The notes under the pieces: generated by a model
Database searches by the model: none
Told to the model about the DNA's origin: nothing
The model's input: only the letters and a program-made list of their open reading frames with translations
Program-made: the position numbers and the translations under genes
Shown here: piece by piece, positions 18,799 through 25,824 of the stretch
How the letters are laid out: each line of letters opens with the position of its first letter
Numbering within the stretch: the stretch's first letter is position 1
NCBI GenBank assembly: GCA_021772985.1
Contig: JAJFKX010000049.1
Location: 1-64,000, forward strand
From: Gammaproteobacteria bacterium
Lineage (GTDB): Bacteria; Pseudomonadota; Gammaproteobacteria; Xanthomonadales; Wenzhouxiangellaceae
Direction of reading: 5' to 3'
Length of the DNA: 64,000 nucleotides

Positions 18799-19611
18799 AT
18801 GTTAAAAAAATCATTAAAACAACTTATTTTGTGTGGCATTGGTATGCTTGCACTAACACTTGGCAATGCTGATGCGGCAGGTTTGCACCGGTATGCATCC
18901 GGTTATCAACTTATTGATAATAAAGGTGGGGATTCGCGTTTGAATGTATGGAAGCCGGATGCAAGATTCTCTTTATCGCAGCATTGGTATTCATCTGGTA
19001 GTGGTGCAACAACTCAGACTATAGAAGGTGGTTGGGTGGTCTATGAGCAAAAATTCAATACAGAAGATCCAGTGTTGTTTATTTACTATACGCCAGATAA
19101 TTATTCCACCGGATGTTATAACCTGGACTGCACAGCTTTTGTACAAGTTAATAATTCCTGGGTATTGGGTGGCAGGCTTGCGCCGCAAAGCAGTATTGAT
19201 GGTACACAATATATTATCCGTATGCAGTGGCAGTTGTTCGAAGGCAATTGGTGGTTGTTTTTGCAAGGCACCGGTGCATATATACCTGTGGGTTATTATC
19301 CTGGGACGTTGTATGGTGAAGGTCAGATGACACAGCATGCAGAGCGAATCACCTACGGTGGAGAGACGGCTGGCGACGCCAGTGATGTTGCCGGAGAGAT
19401 GGGCAGTGGCAGAATGGCCAGTGAAGGCTGGCGTAAATCCGCTTATCAGCGCACGATTTACTACATTGATACAGCATTGACCAGCCATTGGGCAAACCTG
19501 AATGAAATTGAGCCGACGCCCAGTTGTTACACCATTGATATCACCAACAACAGCGGTGGAACCTGGGGTACGTATTTTTATTTTGGTGGCCCACGTTGTC
19601 CAAATCCCTAA
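18799..19611 (+). CDS. Neprosin-family glutamic endopeptidase, catalytic domain
   Basis: A 270-residue exported protein with its own signal peptide (ending NADA, about residue 26) and AGGGG six bases before the ATG at 18799. The mature protein is a neprosin (DUF239) domain: FSLSQHWYSSGSG, then TIEGGWVVYEQ with the first catalytic Glu (E76), STGCYNLDCTAFVQV, a GNWWLFL strand, and TYGGETAG with the second catalytic Glu (E189), ending in GTWGTYFYFGGP. Neprosins are secreted glutamic peptidases that cleave after proline at acidic pH. There is no N-terminal propeptide in this chain; it is supplied by the gene just upstream. Last gene of the operon; its substrates could include the Pro-containing upstream proteins. 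Confidence 0.85.
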   Translation: MLKKSLKQLILCGIGMLALTLGNADAAGLHRYASGYQLIDNKGGDSRLNVWKPDARFSLSQHWYSSGSGATTQTIEGGWVVYEQKFNTEDPVLFIYYTPDNYSTGCYNLDCTAFVQVNNSWVLGGRLAPQSSIDGTQYIIRMQWQLFEGNWWLFLQGTGAYIPVGYYPGTLYGEGQMTQHAERITYGGETAGDASDVAGEMGSGRMASEGWRKSAYQRTIYYIDTALTSHWANLNEIEPTPSCYTIDITNNSGGTWGTYFYFGGPRCPNP

Positions 19612-19662
19612 ATGGGTTTGTCAATACAAGTGGTTAGCTGGTCAAATTAGCTTTATCTGATA

Positions 19663-19683
19663 CCGGCACTGAATTGTTGCCGG
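19663..19683 (+). terminator. Weak hairpin between convergent genes
   Basis: CCGGCA (19663-19668) pairs with TGCCGG (19678-19683) around a 9-base loop, followed by GATTGGTTT. It lies between the end of the neprosin gene and the end of the convergent regulator gene. The T-rich tail is poor, so this is a tentative terminator. Confidence 0.3.
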
Positions 19684-19735
19684 GATTGGTTTGAGTTACT
19701 CGAATGGGCCTGAGGCTGCCATTTTGATATCGATA

Positions 19736-22087
19736 CTATATGTCACCGACGTTAGTAACAGGGGTATCAAGTGACTGCTCACATTCATTCAAAAATGCTT
19801 CATCTTCGATAGTCCAGGCCGACTGGTATTGGTCCCTTGAATGCCGAAGTAGATCCAGCGCTGTTCGGGCGTTTCCTTCCGCAAATGCGTGTTGTGCCAG
19901 GAACCGATTACCTGACAGAGTGCTTATTTCAGCAGTTGAAACAACCCCTGCCATAGCGGTGGCAGCTTCGATGTTTCCTTGTTTTAAATAGGCGCTGCCC
20001 AGGCTGGGTGCTATCTGCCATTCAAGAGTGCGATCACCATTGTTTACAGTCATTTTGCGGGCGGAAACAAGTAGCTCAATAGCTTTTTCGAGATCACCAC
20101 GTTGCAGGTTCAGTTCTCCCAAGGCTAGCCGGGCTTTGATTTCTTCAAACAAATAGTTGGAAGTTTGTGCGGCATTAATCAATTGTTCGAATTCTCTCGC
20201 AGCAAAATCCAGATCACCTTCTTCAGCAGTGATTTCTGCAAGTATGATATTTACCGACAACAGGCCAACATCATCTTCGTGCTCGATGTAGACAGAACGT
20301 GCAATATTTGCATCCTGACGAGCCTGGATAAAATTCCCGGCTCTCAGTGAAACACTGGCTGCTGTTTCAGCAGCTTCTGCGCTGGCAACACTGTCTGTCG
20401 CAGTGGTGGCTTTGATGTTATCCAATTCGGGCGCAGTTTGGTTCTGCTCCATCAGATCGAGCACCCAGGCCCGGTAAATTACCGCACGCTCTATTTCTGT
20501 TGCTGCATTGACTGTTTCGGCAACGTTGTGAGACTGTTGTAAATAGTTTAGTGCGTTTTTCATATCCCCCAGCCGTGCAGTCATACGACCCAGCATTCTT
20601 AGGGAAATTGATTGGCTTCGGAATGATCCGTTGGCAGCAAATATTTCAGCAGCTCGGGCATAATTGCGTTGTGCTGCATTGATATTTCCCAGAACACGTT
20701 CTATTTGTGCAAGCGAATGGTAGGGCGAACCTTGTTGAGCGCCGGCCCGTTCAATGACCAATAAGGCACGTTCTATATATTGCCTTGCTTGATCATGCTG
20801 TTGCTGGTTACGAGCGAGGATGCCCAGGTTGGTTAATAATGAAGCGCTGCCAAGCAGGTCACCTGCCTGCTCAGCGGCAGCCAGACCATTTTTATAATGC
20901 TCGGCAGCCAGCTCGAAATTCCGTTCGCGCCAATAAGCTATGCCAAGTGCATTGTGTACGCTCATTAGTTGTTCAGCATCAATGCCTGGCTGGTTTCCAA
21001 GATTATGCAGACGGTCAATGGCTTCTTGTCGGTCACCGGTATCGCGTAAGCTCAATGCATATTCATACGCAGGCCAGAAATAGCTGGAATCTTCATCCAA
21101 AGCGGCTTTGAAAAGTGTTTTGGCGCCTTCGGTATCCCCGGCCAATTGTTTGGCCATACCGCGGGCGTACAGTTCATTGATCCATGGATTGCCGGTGAGC
21201 GCACGGACCTTGGGAGAGTTTTGAATTGGCGTACCTAAAATCCTCCGGGCAACTGCCGTGGCCAAATGTTCAGCGGCAACCGACGCCTGATCTGCCTTTA
21301 CCTGCCCGCTGTAATTGGTATTGTCATATTCTAGAAGGTAATCGATGATATACGTATCGGCCTGTTTACGCAGATTGCCGGCAACAAATGCCTGAGTTCC
21401 AAGACGCTGTGATATACCCTCGGCAACGGTTGCTATACGAACGCTGTTCGGCGAACTCAGTTGCTCATCCGGTAATGCCTGGATGATGGTTCTGGATGAA
21501 ACAGTATCCAATCCGGGCAGGGCGTCAATGATCCTCGAACTCAGTTGCATCAGGCCATGTTCGGCCCATGCCAGCTCGGGGTCATTATTGGTGTTGGTAA
21601 TCGGCAACACTGCCACTCCAATGCCTGCATCGGCCTCTAATGGTGAGCTTTGAAACAGAGTAACCAGCAGTGTCGCAACAACGATTCCAACGACACCGGC
21701 CCAGGCCCACCATCTTTTCACGGACAATAACCCTGAAGTCTCAGTGAGTTTTTCGGAGCCAGGCTCAACAGTTATTGCCTGGGCTTCGACTGGTGCTATA
21801 AAACGATAACCATGACCGTGAATGGTGCGGATAACTTGCTGATCATTCGCATTATCGCCCACCACCCGGCGGGCTTTCATGATAGCCCGGGTCAACGCAT
21901 CTTCGGTGACGATGGTGCCCCACACAACATCTTGAAGTTCATCTTTGTTGACTGCGCGATCGCGTTGTTCAATTAAATAAAACAACAAATCAAACACCCG
22001 CGGCTGGACCGTGACCGACTGTTGATCACAGCGCAGTTCACGGCATGCCTGGTCGATTGAACAGCGACCGAATACGTATGTAGTCAC
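19736..22087 (-). CDS. Membrane-anchored winged-helix regulator with TPR sensor domain
   Basis: A 783-residue CadC/ToxR-like protein. Residues about 1-97 are an OmpR-type winged helix (LTRAIMKARRVVGD...IRTIHGHGYRF), 126-146 one membrane helix (WWAWAGVVGIVVATLLVTLF), and the rest a periplasmic part with a domain around 155-275 (VAVLPITNTNNDPELAWAEH) followed by many TPR helices (AYWRERNFELAAEHYKNGL, NYARAAEIF, NIEAATAMA). It starts with GTG at 22087, with AAGGAG eight bases upstream. It needs no phosphorylation: the TPR part probably senses a periplasmic state directly. Its gene faces the end of the secreted-protein operon, and four 11-bp repeats lie just before its start, so it probably controls itself and may control the operon. 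Confidence 0.88.
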   Translation of the reverse strand: MTTYVFGRCSIDQACRELRCDQQSVTVQPRVFDLLFYLIEQRDRAVNKDELQDVVWGTIVTEDALTRAIMKARRVVGDNANDQQVIRTIHGHGYRFIAPVEAQAITVEPGSEKLTETSGLLSVKRWWAWAGVVGIVVATLLVTLFQSSPLEADAGIGVAVLPITNTNNDPELAWAEHGLMQLSSRIIDALPGLDTVSSRTIIQALPDEQLSSPNSVRIATVAEGISQRLGTQAFVAGNLRKQADTYIIDYLLEYDNTNYSGQVKADQASVAAEHLATAVARRILGTPIQNSPKVRALTGNPWINELYARGMAKQLAGDTEGAKTLFKAALDEDSSYFWPAYEYALSLRDTGDRQEAIDRLHNLGNQPGIDAEQLMSVHNALGIAYWRERNFELAAEHYKNGLAAAEQAGDLLGSASLLTNLGILARNQQQHDQARQYIERALLVIERAGAQQGSPYHSLAQIERVLGNINAAQRNYARAAEIFAANGSFRSQSISLRMLGRMTARLGDMKNALNYLQQSHNVAETVNAATEIERAVIYRAWVLDLMEQNQTAPELDNIKATTATDSVASAEAAETAASVSLRAGNFIQARQDANIARSVYIEHEDDVGLLSVNIILAEITAEEGDLDFAAREFEQLINAAQTSNYLFEEIKARLALGELNLQRGDLEKAIELLVSARKMTVNNGDRTLEWQIAPSLGSAYLKQGNIEAATAMAGVVSTAEISTLSGNRFLAQHAFAEGNARTALDLLRHSRDQYQSAWTIEDEAFLNECEQSLDTPVTNVGDI

Positions 22088-22112
22088 CTGGATTATCTCC
22101 TTGTTTAAACCA

Positions 22113-22156
22113 GGTCAGACAATGGTCAGACAGCAGTCACCACCTGGTCAGGACTT
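22113..22156. promoter_or_regulatory. Four 11-bp phased direct repeats, probable winged-helix operator
   Basis: The units GGTCAGACAAT (22113), GGTCAGACAGC (22124), AGTCACCACCT (22135) and GGTCAGGACTT (22146) follow each other at exactly 11 bases, one turn of DNA. Three begin with GGTCAG and one is degenerate. Direct repeats at 10-11 bases are the usual target of OmpR-type winged helices, and the gene directly beside them (start 22087) encodes such a protein. The divergent mddA-like gene begins at 22234, so the site could serve both directions. Confidence 0.6.
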
Positions 22157-22233
22157 GCAACCCATTTTAAGGCGAAACTTCCCGGCATGCCACGCAGGGC
22201 ACAGATTTATAACAATTAGCAGGAGTTAGATTA

Positions 22234-22995
22234 ATGAAACGCAGTTTGTTTTTGTTGTACGGTATTTTTTGTTACGCAGTATTTCTTGGCGTATTTGCTT
22301 ACGCCATTGGTTTTCTGGGCAGCTTTGCCACACCGACCCAGTTGGATGGCCAGTTGGAAGGTGCATTTTGGAAAGCGCTGTGTATTGATTTGGGTTTGTT
22401 GGTGTTGTTTGCTGTTCAACATAGTGTGATGGCCAGACCTGCATTTAAGCGAGCCTGGACTAAAATTGTTCCCCAGCAGCTGGAACGCAGTACCTATGTT
22501 TTGTTTTCCAGTGTCGCGCTGATTATTTTGTTCGCTTTCTGGCAGCCCTTGGGTGGACCTATTTGGGACGTGCTAAATCCAGCCGCCCGTGGTGCTATCT
22601 ATATGTTTTACGCGGTTGGCTGGATGGTATTGTTTCTGGCGACTTGTCTGATTGATCACTATGATTTGTTTGGATTGCGTCAGGTATGGACTTACTTCCG
22701 CGGCAACAGCGTAGGTGAATCCACTTTTGTGACCCCAGGGTTATACAAGCTGGTGCGGCACCCAATTTATGTGGGTTGGATTATGATCGCCTGGTTTACC
22801 CCGGTTATGACCCTGGCACATCTTGTCTACGCAGTCATTTCCACTGCCTACATTCTGGCTGCCATTCAACTTGAGGAGCGCGATCTGATTGCTGTGCATG
22901 GGGAAAGCTATCGCCGTTACAAGCGTGCGGTGCCGTCCCTGATTCCCAGGTTTGGACGCAGTGCTGAAGCGGCAGGCTTGGCTGAACAAACCTAG
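22234..22995 (+). CDS. mddA: Methanethiol S-methyltransferase (MddA-like) membrane protein
   Basis: A 253-residue polytopic methyltransferase of the NnrU/isoprenylcysteine-methyltransferase type with about six hydrophobic segments. Blocks that match my memory of MddA are LYGIFCYAVFLGVFAYAIGF at the N-terminus, VQHSVMARPAFKRAW, ERSTYVLFSS, LIDHYDLFGLRQVW, the SAM-binding region PGLYKLVRHPIYVGW, and IQLEERDLIAVHGESYRRY. MddA uses SAM to turn methanethiol into dimethyl sulfide. The start follows CAGGAG at a good distance; TATAAC (22208-22213) may be a -10 box without a matching -35. A general membrane thiol methyltransferase is the alternative. It stands alone, divergent from the regulator gene. 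Confidence 0.78.
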   Translation: MKRSLFLLYGIFCYAVFLGVFAYAIGFLGSFATPTQLDGQLEGAFWKALCIDLGLLVLFAVQHSVMARPAFKRAWTKIVPQQLERSTYVLFSSVALIILFAFWQPLGGPIWDVLNPAARGAIYMFYAVGWMVLFLATCLIDHYDLFGLRQVWTYFRGNSVGESTFVTPGLYKLVRHPIYVGWIMIAWFTPVMTLAHLVYAVISTAYILAAIQLEERDLIAVHGESYRRYKRAVPSLIPRFGRSAEAAGLAEQT

Positions 22996-23031
22996 CATAA
23001 GAGTGAAATACAGGATGAAGTAAGCATCTGA

Positions 23032-23062
23032 CAGGCTCTCAGTGCAAGCTGCTGGGAGCCTG
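23032..23062 (+). terminator. Hairpin terminator after mddA-like gene
   Basis: An 11-base stem (CAGGCTCTCAG with CTGGGAGCCTG, one G-U pair) and 9-base loop lie between the convergent mddA-like and serA genes. The downstream TTGGTTTCT is only moderately T-rich, so it may act for both strands. Confidence 0.5.
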
Positions 23063-23095
23063 GTCAGTTGGTTTCTGGTGCGGCTGAATGTTTAG

Positions 23096-24334
23096 CTAGT
23101 ATAAAACTCGGCAGCGCAAGGTTTCGGGTATGTTTTTGAGCTGAGTTATCAGCGGTTCAGCATTAGCGGTTTCAACATCCATCACCACGTAACCTAATTG
23201 ATCCCGAGTCTGTAAATACTGTGCAGCTATATTCACCTGTCCCTCAGAAAAGACTTTATTAATGCTCTGCAATACCCCTGGCTCATTACGATGAATATGC
23301 ATAATCCGATGCGTCCCCACATTATCCGGCAGGCTCACTTCAGGAAAGTTAACTGCTGATTGACTGGAGCCGTTATCGCTGTACCGTACCAGCTTGCTGG
23401 CAACCTCATTGGCAATGTTCTGTTGAGCTTCCAGTGTGCTGCCACCAATATGTGGGGTAAGAATTACCTGGTCCAGTTCACGTAACTCACTGATGAACTC
23501 ATCCTGATTATTTTTAGGTTCAGCGGGATATACGTCCAGTGCGGCACCTGCAATATGTCCAGATTCCAGGGCGGTTTTGAGAGCAGGAATATCAACCACA
23601 GTGCCGCGCGATAGGTTGAGTAAAAAACTGCCTTCACGCATGGCAGCGAGTTCAGTACTCCCAATCAAGTTATGGGTTTGTTTGGTTTCCGGTACATGTA
23701 GGCTAACAACATCACATTCCTGCAAAAGTGTATGCAGGTTACTTTTAGGTTCTGCATTGCCTAATGGCAATTTGGTCTGTATATCAAAATACTTAACCCG
23801 CATACCCAACCCTTCCGCCAGAATGCCCAACTGTGTGCCGATGTGCCCATAGCCGATAATCCCAAGCGTCTTGCCACGTGCTTCGACACTGCCACTGGCG
23901 GTTTTCAGCCATTGTCCCCGATGTGCGGCAGCATTTTTTTGTGGAATACCACGTAACAGCAAGATCATTTCCGCAAGCGCCAGTTCAGCTACTGAACGGG
24001 TATTGGAATAGGGCGCATTAAATACAGGAATACCGTGAGACTGGGCTGCGTTCAGGTCAACTTGATTGGTGCCGATGCAAAAGCAACCGATGGCGGTCAA
24101 TTTGGGTGCTGCTGCTAGCACTTCAGCGGTTAGCTGCGAGCGTGACCGGATACCCAAAAAATGCACGTCCTGCATGGCTGCGGTTAACTCAGCGCCGGCC
24201 AAGCCGGTTTTGAATTGTTCCACATTGTGATAACCAACACTGGCCAACACCTCGATTGCCTGTTGGTGGATGCCTTCCAACAGCAGAAATTGAATCTTGT
24301 CCTTGTTCAGAGAATGTTGTTGATGGTTGTGCAT
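23096..24334 (-). CDS. serA: D-3-phosphoglycerate dehydrogenase
   Basis: First enzyme of serine synthesis; oxidises 3-phosphoglycerate to 3-phosphohydroxypyruvate with NAD. At 412 residues it has the length of the short E. coli type with one C-terminal ACT domain. Seen: the NAD-binding loop GIIGYGHIGTQLG, the dehydrogenase signature NLSRGTVVDIPALK with the active-site Arg nearby, the catalytic His in LTPHIGGSTLEAQ, and an ACT domain from about 335 (THRIMHIHRNEPGVL) that in the family binds serine as feedback inhibitor. Enzymes of this type can also reduce 2-ketoglutarate to D-2-hydroxyglutarate. The gene is divergent, 67 bases apart, from a flavoprotein that can re-oxidise that product. Confidence 0.95.
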   Translation of the reverse strand: MHNHQQHSLNKDKIQFLLLEGIHQQAIEVLASVGYHNVEQFKTGLAGAELTAAMQDVHFLGIRSRSQLTAEVLAAAPKLTAIGCFCIGTNQVDLNAAQSHGIPVFNAPYSNTRSVAELALAEMILLLRGIPQKNAAAHRGQWLKTASGSVEARGKTLGIIGYGHIGTQLGILAEGLGMRVKYFDIQTKLPLGNAEPKSNLHTLLQECDVVSLHVPETKQTHNLIGSTELAAMREGSFLLNLSRGTVVDIPALKTALESGHIAGAALDVYPAEPKNNQDEFISELRELDQVILTPHIGGSTLEAQQNIANEVASKLVRYSDNGSSQSAVNFPEVSLPDNVGTHRIMHIHRNEPGVLQSINKVFSEGQVNIAAQYLQTRDQLGYVVMDVETANAEPLITQLKNIPETLRCRVLY

Positions 24335-24401
24335 GGTTGCCGTTATCGGTCAGAATTACGCATTGTCCCGTTGACGTCAGTTTACTTCAATACCTGTCAC
24401 C

Positions 24402-25778
24402 ATGAAATCAGTGAATCATCAGTATTTCCAACAGCATCTGCAGGGGCTGGATATCAGCCTGGAACCGCAAGTGCTGGAAACCTATGGCCGTGATTGGACG
24501 CACCTGCGGACACCTGCACCATCGGCAGTGTTATTCCCGCGAAATACCGAACAAGTGCAAGCCATTGTAGAGCAGGCCACAGCTGATGGCTTTGCATTGG
24601 TGCCTTCGGGTGGCAGGACCGGTTTGAGCGGTGGAGCAGTAGCAGCTGACGGGGAGTGGGTGGTCAGCCTGGAAAAAATGCGGGCAGTCAGTGGGGTTAA
24701 TCGTACTGAATCGTGTATCGATGTTGAAGCCGGCGTGATTACAGCGTCAGTGCAACAAGCCGCTGAGCAGGCAGGGTTGTTTTACGGAGTGGATTTTGCC
24801 TCGGCCGGTTCCAGTCAGATCGGCGGGAATATTGCCACCAATGCAGGTGGTATCCGGGTATTGCGGTATGGGTTGACTCGTGATCAGGTGCTTGGCTTGA
24901 CGGCGGTGACCGGTGCTGGAGAAGTGCTGGAATTAAATCAAGGGCTGGTCAAAAATGCCACCGGCTATGATTTGAGGCATTTGTTGATCGGCAGTGAAGG
25001 CACGTTGGCGATTATTACAGCAGCAACATTAAAATTGTGGCCCAAACCGCCGCTACGGGATGTGATGTTGTTGGGTTTGTCGGATCACCAGGCGGTGATG
25101 CCATTGTTTGCTTCGGCATCCAACGGCTTTAAATTATCCGCCTTTGAGTTTTTCAGTCATGCCTGTGTTGAACAGGTATGTGCGCATGCTGGTATACAAC
25201 CGCCATTGGAACAAGCTTCCAATTACTATGCGCTGCTGGAGTTTGACCAGACTGACGAAACAACAATGCTTAACTGGTTTGAGCAGGCTATGGATGCCGG
25301 TTGGATTCAGGATGGGGTGATCAGCCAGAGTAATGAACAGGCACAGCAACTATGGGCTTACCGTGAGCGTATCAGCGAAAGCATTGCACCGCGCAAGCCC
25401 TATAAGAACGATATTGCCGTACGGATTGGATCAGTTCCCGGGTTATTGGAAGAGCTGGATGAACTGGTAAACCGGCACTATCCTGACTTTGAGGTGCTTT
25501 GGTATGGCCATATCGGCGATGGCAATCTGCACCTGAATATACTTAAGCCTGAACAAATGCCTCAGCAAACATTCAAATCTCAATGTGAGCAGGTTAATGA
25601 GCTGGTATTTGCCGCAGTGCAAAAATACCAGGGTAGTATTTCCGCTGAACATGGTGTTGGCTTGCTGAAACAGCCCTGGCTCAATTTCAGCCGCAGCCCG
25701 GCTGAAATTGAATTGATGCGGAGCATCAAACGGCAGTTTGATCCAGCTGGACTGTTGAATCCGGGAAAATTGTTATAA
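24402..25778 (+). CDS. FAD-linked D-2-hydroxyglutarate dehydrogenase-type oxidase
   Basis: A 458-residue VAO/PCMH-type flavoprotein. The FAD domain shows VPSGGRTGLSGGAVA, SSQIGGNIATNAGG and the loop NATGYDLRHLLIGSEGTL; the C-terminal substrate domain has the metal-binding HIGDGNLHLN and the closing SAEHGVGLLK. These are shared by D-2-hydroxyglutarate and D-lactate dehydrogenases. The divergent pairing with serA points to D-2-hydroxyglutarate as substrate, as described for Pseudomonas, where the pair pulls serine synthesis forward. Electrons probably go to an electron-transfer flavoprotein or quinone. D-lactate oxidation remains possible. Confidence 0.85.
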   Translation: MKSVNHQYFQQHLQGLDISLEPQVLETYGRDWTHLRTPAPSAVLFPRNTEQVQAIVEQATADGFALVPSGGRTGLSGGAVAADGEWVVSLEKMRAVSGVNRTESCIDVEAGVITASVQQAAEQAGLFYGVDFASAGSSQIGGNIATNAGGIRVLRYGLTRDQVLGLTAVTGAGEVLELNQGLVKNATGYDLRHLLIGSEGTLAIITAATLKLWPKPPLRDVMLLGLSDHQAVMPLFASASNGFKLSAFEFFSHACVEQVCAHAGIQPPLEQASNYYALLEFDQTDETTMLNWFEQAMDAGWIQDGVISQSNEQAQQLWAYRERISESIAPRKPYKNDIAVRIGSVPGLLEELDELVNRHYPDFEVLWYGHIGDGNLHLNILKPEQMPQQTFKSQCEQVNELVFAAVQKYQGSISAEHGVGLLKQPWLNFSRSPAEIELMRSIKRQFDPAGLLNPGKLL

Positions 25779-25786
25779 GCGATAAC

Positions 25787-25817
25787 AACGAACTCGGTGG
25801 TGCCCAGGTTCGTTTCT
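25787..25817 (+). terminator. Hairpin between convergent FAD oxidase and EF-G genes
   Basis: AACGAAC (25787-25793) pairs with GTTCGTT (25808-25814), extended by a GG/CC pairing across a small internal mismatch; TTTCTAT follows. Placed nine bases after one stop and just before the other, it could end transcription from either side. Confidence 0.45.
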
Positions 25818-25824
25818 ATACCAT

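Noticed and set aside
18181-18802. The two neprosin pieces as one gene broken by a frameshift or sequencing error
   Set aside because: Each piece has its own signal peptide and ribosome site, and the first ends in TAATAG, so a true two-gene arrangement explains the data better.
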